From Bacteroidota bacterium (GTDB taxonomy: Bacteria > Bacteroidota > Bacteroidia > UKL13-3): DNA of 64,000 bases. Positions within the stretch are counted from its first letter, which is position 1, and every line of letters begins with the position of its first letter. A program made the position numbers and the translations under genes. Below the pieces are notes generated by a model that was not told the DNA's origin, did no database searches, and saw only the letters and a program-made list of their open reading frames with translations. Location of the stretch: contig CANHVU010000015.1 of the NCBI GenBank assembly GCA_947464275.1, positions 17,256-81,255 of the forward strand. Reading direction: 5' to 3'. This document shows, in pieces, positions 56,105-64,000 of the stretch.

Positions 56105-58442
56105 AAATAAAAATATAAAATTAATAGTAGTGTTAGCTAGCGCAATGCTATTAAATGCTTGCAATATAAGTAGATTTCACAAACGTGAAGGGGCTAAATT
56201 AGTTAAAAATAAAATTGACATTTTTGAAAAGAAAAAAAGTCGCTTTTACGAATCAGATTTAGAGAGTCAAACTAAGCAAAAACCAGGAGTTAAATTCTTG
56301 GGATTGGTTAGGCTAAATGTGTTTTTTTATAGACTTGGTGATGCCTCGAAAGGAGATAATAAATTAAAGCGAATCCTACGCGATGATTTGGGAAGAGTTC
56401 CAGTTATTGTGGATACTACCATGATTGAAACTAGTATTCGTGCTATGAATATATATTTAAAATCGCAAGGTTATTACTATTCTGAAATTTCTTATACAGT
56501 AACCAATACCAAGTTTTTAAAAGAACGTAAAATAGTAACCTATTTTATAAAATTGAATAATCAGTTCAAATACGCTAAACTGAATGTCAATTGTCCTGAT
56601 AAAAAAATTTACAAACTAGTTCAAGCCTCCCTCGATGATAGTTATATAAAAATGGGTAAGTCACTCAAACGAGAAAATTTAATAGAGGAGCAAAATCGTA
56701 TTTTAAATATACTGCGTAATAATGGGTATTATACTTTTGCCAAGGAGTATATTGATTTCAACGTGGATACAAATTACAGCAGTGATTATGTAGCAATTGA
56801 AATAAATATAAAAAACCAAGACGATTTAAAACCATTTAAAATATACAAAGTCCGTAATTTAGTAATCAATGTGGAGCCAAGTGAAAAGTTACAAGGTGCT
56901 ACTCATGATACCATCACCACTAATAATTTTAAATACATACCTAATGGTAGTAAAATAAATCCAAGCATTATTGCTAAAATGAATTTTTTGATGAAGGGAG
57001 AACTTTTTCAACAAAATAATTTAAGTAAAACATATAGTAGGTTAAATGATTTACAATTGTTTAAGTTGGTTACCATAACCCCAACTATTTTGGAAAATGA
57101 TAGTGATAATGTGATTGATTTTAGCATTAACTTAAAGCAAAATGATAAATATGATATTATTGTAGAGCCTCAAGCTATTACCAGTGATCAGGCTAATTTA
57201 GTAAATATTTCGTCATCCAGAAATTATGGTTTAGCCGCTGTTATTCAATTTACCGATAGAAATATTTTTCATAATGGTGAAATTTTGCAACTTCGTTTTC
57301 GAACAAGTTTTGAAGCTCAGCGAGGCGAAAACATCAATCCAAAACCATTTTTTAATAGCAGTGAGCAATCATTTTCCGCAAGTATTACTATTCCTCAATT
57401 GCTGTTTTTGAATAAAATTGATAGAAAAATAAATAACGCCAATACCAAAACTATTGTAAATTCATCTATCATTTATGAGAAAAATGTGCAGTATGAACGC
57501 AGGGTTTTTACACTTGGTTCTTCTTATCAAATTAACAGAAAGCTTATTAGTTATTATGTTGCTTTTCCCGAATTTAGCTTTGTAAGAACAAATTTCACCA
57601 ATTCTGAGCTTGAAGAAAAAAGTAAAACAGATATTTTTTTACAGAATGTATTTGCCAATAATTTAATTGTTAATGATATCCGTTTAGGCTTTACATATAA
57701 CTCTCAGCCCATCAGTAAGGGAAAAAATTATATTTTTTTACGTTGGGATGTTTTAGAACTTGCAGGGAATTTGGTTTCAGCATTTAACTTTTTACTTGAT
57801 GAACCAAAAGTTACCGATACAACCAGAAATATTAAAAATCAGTATGAATTATTTGGCCTGAATTATTTTCAATACGTAAAAACGTATGCTGATTTTAGAT
57901 TCAATCATTGGTTAGATATGAACAATACTATGGTTTATCGTGTGGCCTTAGGATATGCCTTACCATATGGTAATTCACCAGATTATATCCCATTCGAAAA
58001 AAGATTTTTTACAGGTGGAGCCAATAGTTTAAGGGCTTTTAGACCCCGCTCAATTGGTCCTGGTGTTTATTCTACTACCAGCCAAATTGATAAATCGGGG
58101 GATATAAAAATTGAAATGAATATGGAATACCGCTTTAATATTTACAAGCATTTGTTTGAAGGTGCTGTATTTACCGATGCTGGAAATATTTGGTCAGCTA
58201 AACAAGATAGTAGGCTAGGGGCCGATTTTGATATTCAAAATTTTTATAATGAAATGGCTCTAGGTTCAGGTTTAGGTATTAGGTTAAATTTGGGTATCTT
58301 TATCTTTCGGCTTGATGGGGCTGTTCCATTACACGATCCAAGTCAAGATTTCGGAAAACGTTGGGTTATTAATAACGCAAAGGATTTTGATTGGTATTGG
58401 GATAACAGTATTTTTAATTTTGGTATAGGCTATCCTTTTTAA
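56094..58442 (+). CDS. tamL: TamL-type lipoprotein Omp85 (BamA/TamA family)
   Basis: 782 residues with a TTG start at 56094. This start gives a full lipoprotein signal with lipobox ASAMLLNAC (C23), and no better initiator exists upstream. POTRA-like domains cover about 90-330 (YYYSEISYTV, KAKLNVNCPDKKI-type segments, LFKLVTITPTILENDSDNVI). The 16-stranded barrel starts about 350 and ends GIRLNLGIFIFRLDGAVPLH...NFGIGYPF, with GGANSLRAFRPRSIGPG as the VRGF-type loop. TamL is the Bacteroidota lipidated counterpart of TamA, working with TamB in the outer membrane. tamB is not in this window. Confidence 0.9.
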   Translation: MLSINKNIKLIVVLASAMLLNACNISRFHKREGAKLVKNKIDIFEKKKSRFYESDLESQTKQKPGVKFLGLVRLNVFFYRLGDASKGDNKLKRILRDDLGRVPVIVDTTMIETSIRAMNIYLKSQGYYYSEISYTVTNTKFLKERKIVTYFIKLNNQFKYAKLNVNCPDKKIYKLVQASLDDSYIKMGKSLKRENLIEEQNRILNILRNNGYYTFAKEYIDFNVDTNYSSDYVAIEINIKNQDDLKPFKIYKVRNLVINVEPSEKLQGATHDTITTNNFKYIPNGSKINPSIIAKMNFLMKGELFQQNNLSKTYSRLNDLQLFKLVTITPTILENDSDNVIDFSINLKQNDKYDIIVEPQAITSDQANLVNISSSRNYGLAAVIQFTDRNIFHNGEILQLRFRTSFEAQRGENINPKPFFNSSEQSFSASITIPQLLFLNKIDRKINNANTKTIVNSSIIYEKNVQYERRVFTLGSSYQINRKLISYYVAFPEFSFVRTNFTNSELEEKSKTDIFLQNVFANNLIVNDIRLGFTYNSQPISKGKNYIFLRWDVLELAGNLVSAFNFLLDEPKVTDTTRNIKNQYELFGLNYFQYVKTYADFRFNHWLDMNNTMVYRVALGYALPYGNSPDYIPFEKRFFTGGANSLRAFRPRSIGPGVYSTTSQIDKSGDIKIEMNMEYRFNIYKHLFEGAVFTDAGNIWSAKQDSRLGADFDIQNFYNEMALGSGLGIRLNLGIFIFRLDGAVPLHDPSQDFGKRWVINNAKDFDWYWDNSIFNFGIGYPF

Positions 58443-58454
58443 TTTTTTAATTAT

Positions 58455-59846
58455 ATGCTATTTAATTCATTACATTTTTTACTGTTTTTTCCAATAGTTA
58501 CCATATTATTTTATTTATTGAAACATAAGTGGCGTTGGATTTTATTATTTATTGCCAGTACCTATTTTTATTCAGCGTTTTATTTACCTTATATTTTAAT
58601 TTTATACGCCATCATAATAGTAGATTATTTTTGTGGTTTATTAATTGAAAAACGACAAGGAAAAGTAAAATTATTTTGGCTGTTATTCAGCATAATTAGT
58701 AATATTGGGCTACTTGCATATTTCAAATATTTTAACTTTTTTATAGATATCTTCCATGTTTTTGTTCCTCAAAAGTTACATCACCTCGATATACTGTTGC
58801 CAATTGGTTTATCGTTTCATACTTTTCAATCATTAAGTTACACTATTGAGGTTTATAAAGGCAACCAAAAAGCCGAAAAACATTTGGGCTATTTTGCTAA
58901 TTATGTGTTGTTTTTCCCACAAATGGTGGCTGGCCCAATTGAGAAATACAGTACTTTAGGTAAAGAACTGAGAGCAAAGCATAAATTTAAGTATAAAAAT
59001 ATTAGCAATGGTTTAAGACTAATCTTGTACGGGCTGTTTGTAAAAATGTGCATTGCTGATAATTTAGCACCACTAGTCAATGAATTTTATTTGAATCCAA
59101 CTCATTACTATTCAAGTTCTGCTTGGATAGCTTTATTTGCATTTTCTATTCAAATTTATGCCGACTTTTATGGTTACTCTACTATTGCTATAGGTGCTGC
59201 GGCTTTACTCGGTATTAACTTAATGGATAATTTTAAACAACCTTATTTTGCTTCTAGTTTTTATCAATTTTGGCAAAAATGGCATATTTCATTAACCACT
59301 TGGTTCCGTAATTATGTTTTTTTTCCGCTTGGCGGCAGTTATGTAAATTCTTTTAGATGGGTTTTTAACATTTTATTGGTTTTCTCTTTAAGTGGTTTTT
59401 GGCATGGAGCTAATTATACTTTTATTATTTGGGGTTTTTTACACGGCTTATTCTATTTGTTGGAAAAAGGTTTGGTTAAATTTTATCCTGAAACAATAAG
59501 GCAAAATGTATTTTTCAAATTTTTAGGAGCCAATATTACTTTTATTTTGGTTACTTTAATTTGGGTGTTTTTTAGAGCCGAGAATTTTGATAAAGCCATT
59601 TTAGTTTTAAGTCAATGTTTTACTTATGGTTTTGATGCTAGCTTAAATTTAAAAATCAGTTTTGAATTAATTTCAATGCTTGTTATATTCTTACTACTTG
59701 AAATAGCAATTTTTAATACAAGAGTTGATCATTTCTTTAAAAATTCCCATGTTATTTTTCGATGGACGGGGTACATTATTTTAATAATTAGTCTACTTTT
59801 ATTTAGTGGTATTCAAAGTTTTCAGTTTATTTATTTTCAATTTTAA
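58455..59846 (+). CDS. MBOAT family membrane O-acyltransferase (AlgI/DltB-like)
   Basis: 463 residues with about ten hydrophobic segments. MBOAT hallmarks are present: LDILLPIGLSFHTFQSLSYT, MVAGPIEKY, YADFYGYSTIAIGAA, FYQFWQKWHISLTTWFRNYV and the catalytic His in LSGFWHGANYTFIIWGFLHG. This subgroup transfers acetyl or other acyl groups across the inner membrane to cell-envelope polysaccharides. The next gene starts 2 bp after its stop and probably encodes the periplasmic partner. The polymer acylated is unknown. Confidence 0.92.
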   Translation: MLFNSLHFLLFFPIVTILFYLLKHKWRWILLFIASTYFYSAFYLPYILILYAIIIVDYFCGLLIEKRQGKVKLFWLLFSIISNIGLLAYFKYFNFFIDIFHVFVPQKLHHLDILLPIGLSFHTFQSLSYTIEVYKGNQKAEKHLGYFANYVLFFPQMVAGPIEKYSTLGKELRAKHKFKYKNISNGLRLILYGLFVKMCIADNLAPLVNEFYLNPTHYYSSSAWIALFAFSIQIYADFYGYSTIAIGAAALLGINLMDNFKQPYFASSFYQFWQKWHISLTTWFRNYVFFPLGGSYVNSFRWVFNILLVFSLSGFWHGANYTFIIWGFLHGLFYLLEKGLVKFYPETIRQNVFFKFLGANITFILVTLIWVFFRAENFDKAILVLSQCFTYGFDASLNLKISFELISMLVIFLLLEIAIFNTRVDHFFKNSHVIFRWTGYIILIISLLLFSGIQSFQFIYFQF

Positions 59847-59848
59847 CC

Positions 59849-60868
59849 ATGAAAAAATTATTTTATAAACTCTGTATTTTATTACCATTATTTGTTTTTT
59901 GTCTTTTAACTACAAATTACTTCTACGTAAAATACTATTATTGGTCAAATGCTGAAGCCATTGACGCAAAATTATTGTTTACCCAAGATAGTTTAGAAAA
60001 TTGCAGTGATGTATTGTATTATGCCGAATCAAGTAATGCTACCGCTGCTAATACAGATACTTGTTTACAATCTATTTCTCAAATCATTGATTCATTATCA
60101 CCTCTTAAAGTTAATGCTGTTGATCATGGTGCTATTCATGCCCGCACATTTTTACAATTAATTAAAAATTTAAAAACAGACTCTAAGGTAAAAACCATAA
60201 TAGTTACGCTCAATTCGCGCTCTTTTGGTTCTCCTTGGATAAACTCTCATTTAGAAACCAATATTGCACAAGCAAATGTAATGTATGAGCCCAATTTACC
60301 CATTTTTAAACGCATAAAACTATCGTTTAATGGTTATGATAATAAATCAATTCAACTGCGCGACCAAGATTTGGAAAAAGATTGGTCTAGTGTGAAACTA
60401 AATGTGCCCGAAAGTTTTCCTTACAAAACTGTACGTCAGTGGGATAACGCCATGGCGAAAGGAACTTATTTATTACCAAATGGGGAATGGGACATGCCAA
60501 AAATTACTTTAGCTTGTCATTATATAAAAACGTATGCTTTTCCAATTGATTTAAATACCAATCCAAGAATCAAAGATTTTGACGAAATAGTATACATTGC
60601 AAAGCAAAAGAACATAAAATTAATTTTTCATTTGTTGGCCGAAAATGTGCAGTATGCCGATAGTTTGGTAGGGAAGGAGTTGGTTAATATAATGCACCAA
60701 AACAAACAACTTTTAATTGATAGATACCATAAAGATGGAGTTACTGTAGTGAATAGTTTCGAATTGGTTAATGGCCTTGATTTTATTGATCAAGACTGGA
60801 CTACAGAACATTACAACCAAACTGGAAGATTGGCTTTGGCTAAAAATGTGCTTAAATATTTGCAATAA
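59849..60868 (+). CDS. MBOAT partner protein, SGNH/DltD-AlgJ-like
   Basis: 339 residues with one N-terminal TM (about 6-25); the rest is periplasmic. The start is 2 bp after the MBOAT stop. Resemblance to SGNH-type transferases is partial: VLYYAESSNATAAN near 55-68 could hold the nucleophile, and the C-terminal QDWTTEHYNQTGRLALAKNV carries the Asp-x-x-x-x-His spacing. AlgJ/AlgX/DltD-like partners complete the acyl transfer begun by MBOAT proteins. Assignment rests on gene order and these short motifs. Confidence 0.75.
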   Translation: MKKLFYKLCILLPLFVFCLLTTNYFYVKYYYWSNAEAIDAKLLFTQDSLENCSDVLYYAESSNATAANTDTCLQSISQIIDSLSPLKVNAVDHGAIHARTFLQLIKNLKTDSKVKTIIVTLNSRSFGSPWINSHLETNIAQANVMYEPNLPIFKRIKLSFNGYDNKSIQLRDQDLEKDWSSVKLNVPESFPYKTVRQWDNAMAKGTYLLPNGEWDMPKITLACHYIKTYAFPIDLNTNPRIKDFDEIVYIAKQKNIKLIFHLLAENVQYADSLVGKELVNIMHQNKQLLIDRYHKDGVTVVNSFELVNGLDFIDQDWTTEHYNQTGRLALAKNVLKYLQ

Positions 60869-60927
60869 AAATTATTAAATACTAAAATATTTCTATTTTC
60901 GTTTTACTTATATTTAAAATTAACTAT

Positions 60928-61164
60928 ATGCAACAAAACTACTCCGAAGACGATTTACTCAATTACATTTATAAGGAAACTACTCCAACCGAGAGTTTGG
61001 CCATTGAAAATGCCATTACTCAAAATGAGTCCTTAAAATCAATGTATTTAGAGCTTTTAGAAGGTATTGATTTATTAAATAAAACATACTTCCGACCGAG
61101 TGAAATAACTTTAGATAATATTTTGAAAAAGGCCAAAGACGGATTACAACAAAATGTAGATTAA
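60928..61164 (+). CDS. Small acidic protein, anti-sigma N-terminal-like
   Basis: 78 residues: YSEDDLLNYIYKETTPTESL, AIENAITQNESLKSMYLELL, EGIDLLNKTYFRPSEITLDN. The helical start resembles the N-terminal domains of membrane anti-sigma factors (EDLLxYxxxELxxxE), but there is no His/Cys zinc site and no TM, so it may be a soluble relative. It follows the acyltransferase pair by 59 bp and ends before a strong terminator. Function unknown. Confidence 0.7.
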   Translation: MQQNYSEDDLLNYIYKETTPTESLAIENAITQNESLKSMYLELLEGIDLLNKTYFRPSEITLDNILKKAKDGLQQNVD

Positions 61165-61165
61165 T

Positions 61166-61206
61166 AAAAAAAGCCCTGTAAAACTTAGTTTTACAGGGCT
61201 TTTTAA
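61166..61206. terminator. Bidirectional terminator
   Basis: Stem AAAGCCCTGTAAAAC / TTTTACAGGGCTTT with a short loop and long T-run, between the small protein gene and the convergent rseP. Confidence 0.9.
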
Positions 61207-61224
61207 CTTTTAATTTTAATTAGT

Positions 61225-62568
61225 TTATTTAAATTTATTGATAATATCGTTACCAAATATTAAAACCATTAGGGTTAATAATATAATGGTTCCCACAGTT
61301 TGAACACGTTCTTGCGTTTTAATACTAATTGGTTTTTTAGTAATCATTTCAATAATAAGTAATACCACGTGTCCGCCATCTAAAGCTGGAATAGGTAAAA
61401 AATTCATAAACGCTAAACCCATCGATATTAAAGCTGTTAACATCCAAAAGTTCAACCAATCCCAAGTTGGTCCAAAATAATCAGCTATACCAATTGGGCC
61501 TTGTACTGCTTTATTTAAAGGAATATCACCTTTAAAAATTTTACCCCAACCTGCCACTTGGTTAGCTATAGTTTCATATGCTTGGTTAATTCCAGCTGGT
61601 ATTGACGATAGTAAGCTGTAAGAAACAGTATCAAATTTCCAATTTAAATCGGTTGGCATAAATCCTAGTTTACCATCAGTACCAATTAAAGCAGTTAAAT
61701 CCAAAGTATCATTATTTCTAACTACAGTAAGTTTGGTGCTTTTTCCCTTGTATGCCATTAACAATGGTTGAAATTCTTCAAACAATATTATTTTAGTAGT
61801 ATCCACTCCAATAATTTTATCTTTAGGTTGTAAGCCAGCTTTTTCAGCTGCTGAACCACTGTTTACCTTTTGAACATAAAGTTCCATTCTTGGTGTAAAA
61901 AAAGCTCCTTTAGTTTTTTTAGTCAGTTTCTTCAAAAAATCATCAGGTAATTTAACTTCTATAATAGAGTCATTTCTCTTTACAGTGTAGTAAGGCTTTT
62001 CACTCATTAATATCTCTGAGTTTAATGCATCATCTAAATGAATAATTGTTTTACCATTAACAGCTTCTATTTTGTCACCTAATTTAAAGCCCATTTCTTG
62101 TGCTAATTCACTAGGGGCTATACCATGTTTAACAGTGCTATTAATCAGCATTTTTTCGCCATAATAGTATTTAATACCTGCAAAAATAATGATGCCTAGT
62201 ATTACATTAAATATAATACCACCAAGCATTACCACCATTCGTTGCCAAGCCGGTTTGCTTCTAAATTCCCATGGTTCTGCAGGTTTGGTTAAATCTTGGT
62301 TACCCATGTTTTCATCTACCATTCCGTTAATTTGCACATAACCACCCATTGGAAACCAACCTAAACCATATTCTGTATCGCCTTTTTTAAATTTAAATAA
62401 GGCAAAGTTTAAAACACTTGGCATTGGAAACAAAAAATCAAAGAATAAGTAAAACTTATCTACTTTAATTTTAAATAATTTGGCCGCTAAAAAATGTCCT
62501 AATTCGTGTATTAATACTAAAATTGAAAGAGCCGCAATTACTTGCGCTATCATTGTGAATGTTTGCAT
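61225..62568 (-). CDS. rseP: RIP metalloprotease RseP (site-2 protease)
   Basis: 447 residues. TM1 holds the zinc site HELGH at 21-25 (LIHELGHFLAAKLF). A TM follows near 108-128 (MVVMLGGIIFNVILGIIIFA). Two PDZ-like parts cover about 150-310 (AQEMGFKLGDKIEAVNGKTI, AEKAGLQPKDKIIGVDTTKI), and the third zinc ligand region is NFLPIPALDGGHVVLLIIEM near 395. It cleaves TM segments of anti-sigma factors and remnant signal peptides in the inner membrane. It lies downstream of dxr on the same strand, a common pairing. Confidence 0.95.
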   Translation of the reverse strand: MQTFTMIAQVIAALSILVLIHELGHFLAAKLFKIKVDKFYLFFDFLFPMPSVLNFALFKFKKGDTEYGLGWFPMGGYVQINGMVDENMGNQDLTKPAEPWEFRSKPAWQRMVVMLGGIIFNVILGIIIFAGIKYYYGEKMLINSTVKHGIAPSELAQEMGFKLGDKIEAVNGKTIIHLDDALNSEILMSEKPYYTVKRNDSIIEVKLPDDFLKKLTKKTKGAFFTPRMELYVQKVNSGSAAEKAGLQPKDKIIGVDTTKIILFEEFQPLLMAYKGKSTKLTVVRNNDTLDLTALIGTDGKLGFMPTDLNWKFDTVSYSLLSSIPAGINQAYETIANQVAGWGKIFKGDIPLNKAVQGPIGIADYFGPTWDWLNFWMLTALISMGLAFMNFLPIPALDGGHVVLLIIEMITKKPISIKTQERVQTVGTIILLTLMVLIFGNDIINKFK

Positions 62569-62618
62569 TTATATATTGTATCTTTTTAAGTTAACTATTT
62601 GTATAATTTTAAGGGCTG

Positions 62619-62626
62619 CAAAAGTA
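62619..62626 (-). promoter_or_regulatory. Possible -7 promoter element upstream of rseP (TACTTTTG, minus strand)
   Basis: An exact TAnnTTTG match reading on the minus strand, 50 bp before the rseP ATG. It suggests rseP has its own promoter inside the dxr-rseP gap. A TTG further upstream is at a long spacing. Confidence 0.35.
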
Positions 62627-62641
62627 AAAAACTATTTGATA

Positions 62642-63808
62642 TTATCTTATCAAACTTTTTGCTACTAGTCTAGCTTCGCTATCAGTGTTAATATAGTCGT
62701 CTAAAGTTGGATTTTTTATGAAATGAACCTTGTTCATACAAGTTTCATTTATTTCTGCAATTTGTAAGAATTTTATTTTATCATTTAAAAATGCTTCTAC
62801 TGCTATTTCATTGGCAGCATTTAATATACATGCCTTATTACCACCTACTTCCATGGCTTCATATGCCAAACCTAAGTTTCTAAATGTTTGCATATCAGGC
62901 TCTTCAAAAGTTAATGTGTTCATTTCTTTAAATGAAAGTCGTTTAAAATTGGTTTTAGTTCTTTCAGGATAAAAAAATGCATAATGAATAGGTAGTTTCA
63001 TATCAGGCAATCCCATCTGTGCTTTTATGCTGCCATCATTAAATTCCACCATACTATGTATAATAGATTGCGGATGAACTACAACATCTATTTGATTATT
63101 TTCTAATCCAAATAACCACTTAGCTTCAATTACTTCCAATCCTTTGTTCATTAAACTAGCTGAATCAATGGTAATTTTTGCTCCCATTGTCCAATTCGGG
63201 TGTTTAAGAGCTTCTTTTTTTGTAATTTCAAGTAGCTCATTTGCTTTTTTACCTCTAAATGGTCCGCCAGAAGCTGTTAAAATAATTTTATCAATGGTAT
63301 TTAGGTCTTCGCCCACTAAACATTGAAAAATTGCCGAATGTTCCGAATCAACAGGTATTAAGTTTACTTTATGTTCAGCACATAAACTAGTTATTAACTC
63401 TCCAGCAACTACTAATGTTTCTTTATTTGCTAGAGCAATTTTCTTTTTATTTTCAATTGCTTTAATAGTTGGCAAAAGTCCACTATAACCAACCATAGCT
63501 GTTAAAACTATTTCAGCCGAAGATATCTCCATTAAGTCAGCAATCGCTTTATTACCCGAAAATACCTTAATATCATGTTTATCTAAAGCATCTTTTACTA
63601 TTTGGTATTTGCTATCATCAGCTATTACCACGTGGTTTGGCTTAAACTCAATTGCCTGCTTAATTAATAAATCGGCATTATTGTTTGCAGTTAATACCTC
63701 TATTTCAATTTTATCACTTTGCTCTCTGGCTATTTCTAGCGCTTGAGTTCCAATACTACCAGTACTACCTAAAATAGCAATTTTCTTTTTCTCTAATTCT
63801 TTACTCAT
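62642..63808 (-). CDS. dxr: 1-deoxy-D-xylulose 5-phosphate reductoisomerase
   Basis: 388 residues from ATG 63808; the longer frame to 63868 adds a hydrophobic stretch absent from the family. NADPH-binding AILGSTGSIGTQALEIAREQ near 11-30, catalytic region VDSEHSAIFQCL near 150, ILTASGGPFRG, TIDSASLMNKGLEVIEAKWL near 207-226 and HPQSIIHSMVEFNDGS. It makes 2-C-methyl-D-erythritol 4-phosphate, the committed step of the MEP isoprenoid pathway. rseP lies downstream, and a 13-bp tandem repeat lies 87 bp upstream. Confidence 0.95.
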   Translation of the reverse strand: MSKELEKKKIAILGSTGSIGTQALEIAREQSDKIEIEVLTANNNADLLIKQAIEFKPNHVVIADDSKYQIVKDALDKHDIKVFSGNKAIADLMEISSAEIVLTAMVGYSGLLPTIKAIENKKKIALANKETLVVAGELITSLCAEHKVNLIPVDSEHSAIFQCLVGEDLNTIDKIILTASGGPFRGKKANELLEITKKEALKHPNWTMGAKITIDSASLMNKGLEVIEAKWLFGLENNQIDVVVHPQSIIHSMVEFNDGSIKAQMGLPDMKLPIHYAFFYPERTKTNFKRLSFKEMNTLTFEEPDMQTFRNLGLAYEAMEVGGNKACILNAANEIAVEAFLNDKIKFLQIAEINETCMNKVHFIKNPTLDDYINTDSEARLVAKSLIR

Positions 63809-63894
63809 TATATATTTAAATAATGTATGCAGCAATAATATAATATTTTCAATTATCTTATTTAACAAATATTCAAATTATTGGTTTCGGGATA

Positions 63895-64000
63895 TAAGAG
63901 TAATATATAAGAGTAATATATAAGAGTAATATATAAGAGTAATATATAAGAGTAATATATAAGAGTAATATATAAGAGTAATATATAAGAGTAATATATA
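63895..64000. repeat. 13-bp tandem repeat array (TAAGAGTAATATA), running off the window
   Basis: At least eight identical 13-bp units cover 63895 to the window edge with no mismatch. The unit contains TATATAAGAG and has no G+C-rich part. The true copy number and right border are not visible. It lies in the upstream region of dxr. Confidence 0.95.

Noticed and set aside
63895..64000. CRISPR array at the right edge
   Set aside because: The units are contiguous 13-bp repeats without unique spacers, and no cas gene is in the window.

Overview
The window is AT-rich bacterial chromosome from a member of the Bacteroidota. The evidence is a T9SS type A C-terminal sorting domain (12757-13647), a TamL-type lipoprotein Omp85, promoter-like TAnnTTTG elements, an ECF sigma factor overlapping a one-TM membrane regulator, a Bacteroidota-type AMP nucleosidase and a YtxJ (bacillithiol) protein. 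I cannot place it below phylum. Gene density is high, both strands are used, and convergent pairs are often separated by short rho-independent hairpins. I saw no rRNA, tRNA, CRISPR array, prophage or insertion sequence apart from one IS200-like RAYT gene.

Layout. 1-6955: membrane regulator (partial) plus ECF sigma factor, AMP nucleosidase, PAS sensor kinase, YtxJ, 2OG-Fe oxygenase and GNAT acetyltransferase. 6982-12608: small membrane proteins, a RAYT transposase with REP palindromes, and the fused acyl-CoA mutase IcmF, which carries a REP inside its reading frame. 12757-19369: a secreted pair with a duplicated upstream region, an ABC-F ATPase, a FrnE-like DsbA, LpdA and a small barrel protein. 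19374-28936: sirtuin, an SPFH protein with repeated N-terminal modules, a tandem array of six paralogous signal-peptide/two-TM proteins, and a UvrD-type helicase-nuclease. 29015-34929: cyanophycin synthetase, a secreted esterase, alanine dehydrogenase and a Rieske protein. 34985-41040: a Fic gene interrupted by one TGA, HrpB, a detached seventh member of the paralog family, and a lipoprotein gene interrupted by one TAA. 41087-45026: NmrA-like/HxlR divergent pair and a CsgG-DUF4810-DUF799 lipoprotein operon. 45230-49797: a membrane protein, a repeat-rich spacer, a periplasmic alpha-amylase and two unknown proteins. 49969-63808: M1 peptidase, MscL, CsaA, SerS, TrmH/TamL divergent pair, MBOAT O-acyltransferase with its partner, RseP and Dxr. 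The window ends in a 13-bp tandem repeat upstream of dxr.

Most genes are housekeeping or envelope functions. The least explained structures are: (1) the six-gene paralog array at 22656-25682 plus its detached relative at 39207-39707; (2) a REP/RAYT system whose palindromes sit in frame inside two coding regions, one being the RAYT gene itself; (3) two genes each broken by a single in-frame stop with intact reading frame on both sides; (4) the SPFH protein with repeated N-terminal modules; and (5) the tandem repeat at the right edge. Product names rest on motif and family recognition by eye; no database search was run.
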